8,953 bases of DNA from JBGOUJ01 sp041477005. Its GTDB lineage: Bacteria; Acidobacteriota; Terriglobia; Bryobacterales; JACQDG01. The translations under genes were made by a program, and so were the position numbers. The stretch lies in contig JBGOUJ010000311.1 in assembly GCA_041477005.1 (NCBI GenBank), positions 1-8,953 on the forward strand, in the 5' to 3' direction. Numbering within the stretch: position 1 is the stretch's first letter; every line of letters starts with the position of its first letter. This document shows, one piece after another, positions 6,811-8,953 of the stretch. The notes under the pieces were generated by a model, which saw only the letters and a list, made by a program, of their open reading frames with translations, did no database searches and was not told where the DNA came from.

Positions 6811-7059
6811 CTAGAAGACGTACTTCAGTCCGAACTGAAAGATGCGGGACTCGCGGCGGGCCGCGGGAGCCGCTGTCGTGTTCACAGTGGTGCTGGTGAG
6901 ACGGACCCCGACGACTAGCGCACCGCTCTCGTCCGTAACAGTTCCGAAAATCGAGGCTGTTGTTTGTCCGTACAAGGCCTGCGCGCCGGCCGTTATCAAG
7001 AGCAAAGCCGCGAGCGCCATACAGCACGAAACAGACATCCTTGGTTTCATAAAGGACAT
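6811..7059 (-). pseudogene. Internally deleted Oar-like TonB-dependent receptor remnant
   Basis: An in-frame 82-residue ORF that joins the two ends of a much larger protein. Residues 8-31 form a signal peptide with a hydrophobic core (CCMALAALLLITAGAQALYG). Residues 32-60 (TTASIFGTVTDESGALVVGV and following) are the start of a carboxypeptidase-regulatory-like domain, as found at the N-terminus of Acidobacterial Oar-like TonB receptors. The last residues, RRESRIFQFGLKYVF, look like the final beta-barrel strand ending in Phe. Normal receptors of this group are about 1000 residues, so the plug, the barrel and most of the regulatory domain are gone. The junction lies near residues 60-68. It precedes the Mo-hydroxylase operon by 78 bases on the same strand and could have been its uptake partner. 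Whether a short secreted peptide is still made is unknown. The start could be any of the Met codons 1, 4 or 8, and no strong ribosome binding site is visible. Confidence 0.6.
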
Positions 7060-7061
7060 TC

Positions 7062-7079
7062 AAGACGACACTGCGTCTT
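7062..7079. repeat. Inverted repeat beside the TonB-remnant start
   Basis: AAGACG (7062-7067) and CGTCTT (7074-7079) are exact inverted copies separated by six bases. They lie two bases upstream of the ATG of the TonB-receptor remnant on the minus strand. The element could be an operator or a 5' untranslated hairpin; the function is inferred only from position. Confidence 0.4.
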
Positions 7080-7486
7080 TGTTAAGCTGAGTGTGCACGC
7101 CGGCATCCATACTAGGTCGGGGTGTCAGGTTCTTGAATTATCTACCTTAATGAGCTATCCGCCACTGGGGCGTCCCTGCGCAAGGCTGCTACACCGCTGT
7201 GGGTAATTGCGCAACCAAATCACGTCTTCTTGGTCCTCGTTATACAGAGTGACTCAAGGTTGCGACCGCTGGCCCGGCGTATCCTACGTGTCCCCCAACC
7301 TTTCGATTCACACTGGCCAGGATGCGCAGAGTGTAACTGCGGCATTCACCACACGGCGGCTGCGGGCCCGTTCCGTATCGGCGAATCGTCCTCGTCCGAG
7401 TCTTGTCGCCTCCAGCGTCCTTGTCAGCACTGACGACCCCCGACCCCAAGGTGCATGCCGCCAGCGGTGGGTAATCAGAGAGTCGT

Positions 7487-7504
7487 GTGGGGCGTATGCC
7501 CCAC
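7487..7504. repeat. Perfect palindrome/hairpin upstream of arsR
   Basis: GTGGGGC (7487-7493) pairs perfectly with GCCCCAC (7498-7504) around a four-base loop, GTAT. It sits 114 bases before the ArsR start. No T-run follows on the plus strand, so it is not a standard terminator. On the minus strand nothing in the region would need terminating. It could be an operator or an RNA stem. It does not resemble the AT-rich operators typical of ArsR/SmtB proteins. Confidence 0.4.
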
Positions 7505-7618
7505 CCAAAAACGCCGCCGGTCGCAAAGCGCAACCCGTAAGTGGCTGTGCCGAGAGTCTTACGGCAGACTGCCCTCGCTTGGCCCTGTATGTGCCTATGC
7601 GAATAAAGGGATGTCTCG

Positions 7619-7963
7619 ATGGACCTACACCGCACATTTCGAGCCCTGGCCGATCCTACTCGGCTGCGTATCCTCAACTTGTTGTTGAACGAACCGGCGT
7701 GCGTGTGTGACCTGGCTGCAACGCTCGGACTGCCTCAACCGCTGGTCTCGCGGCACTTGGCCTACCTGCGAAGTGTCGGTTTGGTCCACGACCGCCGGTC
7801 GGGCACACGAGTGAATTACTCGGTTGCTCTCGATAGTGAGAAGGCGCAGGCTTTGGGTGTTTTCCTTCGCCGCGCCTTCCGGGGAGAGCCATTCGACGAA
7901 GACCTCCAGAGGCGCCGGCGCAAGACGGCCGACCGGCTCGTCGTCATAGGAGAAGCATCATGA
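7619..7963 (+). CDS. ArsR/SmtB-family metal-responsive repressor
   Basis: A 114-residue winged-helix repressor. Family hallmarks are RALADPTRLRILNLLL (8-23), the metal-site segment PACVCDLA (26-33) and the recognition helix region QPLVSRHLAYLRSVGLV, followed by the wing DRRSGTRVNYSV. The CVCD motif (Cys28, Cys30) matches the ELCVCDL site used by ArsR-type sensors to bind As(III)/Sb(III); binding of metal releases DNA. The exact metal cannot be read from sequence. The C-terminus is Arg-rich (DLQRRRRKTADR) and has no further cysteine. The start at 7619 is supported by AAAGGG about eight bases upstream. The stop overlaps the next start (ATGA, 7960-7963), so it is the first gene of a coupled operon that it probably autoregulates. 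No arsenate reductase, ArsB or Acr3 is in the window. Confidence 0.93.
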   Translation: MDLHRTFRALADPTRLRILNLLLNEPACVCDLAATLGLPQPLVSRHLAYLRSVGLVHDRRSGTRVNYSVALDSEKAQALGVFLRRAFRGEPFDEDLQRRRRKTADRLVVIGEAS

Positions 7964-8355
7964 AAATCAAGGTCTTACTATGCAACTGCAAAGGGCTGTG
8001 CCCTTCGTTCAAAAGCAGCGATATGAATACGCTGCCCTTCGAGATCGAAAGCGAGCTGAACGTGCAATATACGATCCTGCACCCCCAGCTTTGCGGGCAG
8101 GGCGGCAACGAAGCTCTCGCCGACGCACTGAAGTCGGCCGACGAGGACACCTACATCCTGAGCGGTGCCTGTGCCCCCGAGGCTCAGGAGAAACTGTTCA
8201 AGAAGCTGCTCCGGGTGACCGGCTTTCCGGCCGAGCGCTTTATCACCATCGACATTCGCGGGACCGATAACGACGGCATCCTCGCCAGGCTCAAGCAGAA
8301 GGTGGAAGAAATCTTGGCGAAAGCCCAGCCAACTCCGGCGAGTGCGTCTCGCTAA
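7960..8355 (+). CDS. Stand-alone HdrA N-terminal-domain-like protein
   Basis: A 131-residue protein resembling the N-terminal domain of heterodisulfide reductase subunit A but without the FAD and ferredoxin domains of HdrA. The resemblance covers VLLCNCKGLCPSF (5-17), the counterpart of the V-x-x-C-x-C-G start, HPQLCGQGG (41-49), the counterpart of the C-S-x-x-G-Q segment, and YILSGACAPEAQEKLFKKLL (65-84), the counterpart of VVVAACSPRxHExxFR. A strand with ITIDIRG and a final amphipathic helix follow. Five cysteines (8, 10, 14, 45, 71) could hold an Fe-S cluster, as the same region does in HdrA. No signal peptide is present. The start overlaps the ArsR stop (ATGA), and a ferredoxin gene follows 11 bases downstream, so it likely exchanges electrons with that ferredoxin. 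The enzymatic partner is unknown. Confidence 0.7.
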   Translation: MKIKVLLCNCKGLCPSFKSSDMNTLPFEIESELNVQYTILHPQLCGQGGNEALADALKSADEDTYILSGACAPEAQEKLFKKLLRVTGFPAERFITIDIRGTDNDGILARLKQKVEEILAKAQPTPASASR

Positions 8356-8366
8356 AGGAGGCCGCC

Positions 8367-8669
8367 ATGCAGCAGCACAAACTGCCCCGCGAGAAGATCC
8401 CTTGGTTCCCGACGATTGACTACGACGCCTGTACCGGGGACCGGGAATGCCTGGAGTTCTGTAAGAACAACGTCTTCTCCTGGGATGAGGTGCTGGGGCA
8501 CCCCTTGGTCGAGAATCCTTACAACTGCGTGCTGGGGTGCAATGCTTGCGCTCAGATCTGCCCGGTTGAGGCGATCCATTTCCCCACCAAAGAAGAGCTG
8601 CGACAGACGATCCGAGAGCTGCTGGCGGCACAGCCATACGAGGCCGCGCCGGCCGGAGGTCAGCCATGA
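8367..8669 (+). CDS. Dicluster 4Fe-4S ferredoxin with an Asp-for-Cys ligand change
   Basis: A 100-residue cytoplasmic ferredoxin. The start is preceded by AAAGGAGG that overlaps the stop of the previous gene. Motif one is CTGDRECLEFC (Cys22, Asp25, Cys28, Cys32): the second cysteine of the usual C-x2-C-x2-C is Asp, and the Pro normally after the fourth Cys is Lys. Motif two is NCVLGCNACAQICP (Cys54, 58, 61, 65), with C-x3-C instead of C-x2-C at its start. Between the motifs lies VFSWDEVLGHPLVENP, typical of small ferredoxin-like proteins that carry one complete and one atypical cluster site. Asp in that position is known from Pyrococcus furiosus ferredoxin, where it permits a labile 4Fe-4S/3Fe-4S cluster. 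It is likely the electron carrier of this operon. Its TGA overlaps the next ATG (8666). Confidence 0.88.
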   Translation: MQQHKLPREKIPWFPTIDYDACTGDRECLEFCKNNVFSWDEVLGHPLVENPYNCVLGCNACAQICPVEAIHFPTKEELRQTIRELLAAQPYEAAPAGGQP

Positions 8670-8953
8670 AGGTCGAAGAGCTGGGCCCAAAGAAGTTCGC
8701 GTTTCTCGGAGGCGGGATCATCGCGGGAGTCTTCATTGAGCGGCTGCTCAACGCTCGAGTCACCGAGCCTGGCCATGTCGTGGCGACTGACATCAACAAG
8801 GAGCGACTGGAGGTGCTGCGCAGCCAGCACCACATTCGGGTACTGGAGAGCAACATCGAGGGCGCGCGACAGGGAGACATTGTCTTCCTCGCCGTACCGC
8901 CCGGCGCCGTCCAAGCTGTGGTCACCGAGATTGCTCCAGTGCTGCGTGACGGA
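8666..8953 (+). CDS. Pyrroline-5-carboxylate reductase-like NAD(P)-binding protein (partial, 3' end beyond window)
   Basis: The first 96 residues of a Rossmann-fold protein, cut by the window end; full-length relatives are about 260-280 residues. The nucleotide-binding loop FAFLGGGIIAGVFIERLL (11-28) matches the ProC G-x-G-x-x-A pattern. VVATDINKERLEVL (38-51) forms strand 2 with Asp42, which may favour NAD(H) over NADP(H). SNIEGARQGDIVFLAVPPGA (63-82) is the ProC-like segment, but the classic AVKPQ is here AVPPG, so a bona fide proline-biosynthesis enzyme is doubtful. The F420-dependent NADP oxidoreductase fold is an alternative. Translational coupling to the ferredoxin (ATGA overlap) and to an ArsR regulator argues for a role in this redox cassette rather than housekeeping proline synthesis. 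Confidence 0.75.
   Translation, partial: MKVEELGPKKFAFLGGGIIAGVFIERLLNARVTEPGHVVATDINKERLEVLRSQHHIRVLESNIEGARQGDIVFLAVPPGAVQAVVTEIAPVLRDG

Larger units (their letters stand above)
7060..7618. other. Intergenic gap between divergent units
   Basis: This 559-base gap separates the minus-strand enzyme operon from the plus-strand ArsR operon and should hold both promoters. I see an inverted repeat at 7062-7079, a perfect hairpin at 7487-7504, and an AT-richer stretch at about 7118-7150 that may be a mobile-element scar. The open frame 7207-7710 on the plus strand has no recognisable content and runs into arsR out of frame, so I do not call it a gene. No tRNA or rRNA is visible. Promoter hexamers cannot be assigned with confidence. 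Confidence 0.5.

Noticed and set aside
7207..7710. Plus-strand open frame of 167 codons upstream of arsR
   Set aside because: It has no family-like sequence, no ribosome binding site, and overlaps the start of arsR in another frame.
7978..8925. Minus-strand open frame of 315 codons
   Set aside because: It is antisense to three coupled plus-strand genes with recognised domains.
1..8953. CRISPR array, tRNA, rRNA or complete insertion sequence
   Set aside because: No regularly spaced repeats, cloverleaf-like sequence, ribosomal RNA stretch or transposase gene could be seen by eye on either strand.

Overview
The window is a GC-rich bacterial stretch with strong AAGGAGG-type ribosome binding sites and tightly coupled genes. 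The gene content fits an Acidobacteriota-like genome: a Tat-exported YagTSR/PaoABC-type molybdenum hydroxylase, a trace of an Oar-like TonB receptor (carboxypeptidase-regulatory N-terminus and beta-barrel C-terminus), and a receiver protein with the ESKLPDGDW signature. This placement is inferred from gene style; no 16S gene or other marker is present.

Left part (1-2741, + strand): a decayed gene start, a thiamine-binding MTH1187/YqgV-family protein, a two-CBS-domain protein, a coding-like open frame with no start codon, a stand-alone receiver protein with Glu in place of the phospho-acceptor Asp, a small four-helix membrane protein, and a broken DksA/TraR-type gene that overlaps the membrane-protein stop. 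The region looks like a small regulatory and stress neighbourhood that is partly decaying.

Middle part (7059 down to 2789, - strand): a severely shortened TonB-receptor remnant, then an operon for the iron-sulfur, molybdopterin and FAD subunits of a xanthine dehydrogenase/aldehyde oxidase family enzyme, and finally a 69-residue cysteine-rich protein of unknown function two bases after the FAD subunit. The genes overlap or nearly touch, which implies co-translation and one enzyme complex. The Tat signal on the small subunit predicts an exported (periplasmic) enzyme.

Right part (7619-8953, + strand): after a 559-base gap holding inverted repeats and a possible mobile-element scar, there is an operon of an ArsR/SmtB repressor with a CxC metal site, a stand-alone protein resembling the N-terminal domain of HdrA, a dicluster ferredoxin with Asp replacing one cluster ligand, and a pyrroline-5-carboxylate reductase-like dinucleotide-binding protein cut off by the window end. 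These look like a metal/metalloid-responsive redox cassette. It is the best candidate here for an undescribed system, together with the cysteine-rich protein attached to the Mo-hydroxylase operon.
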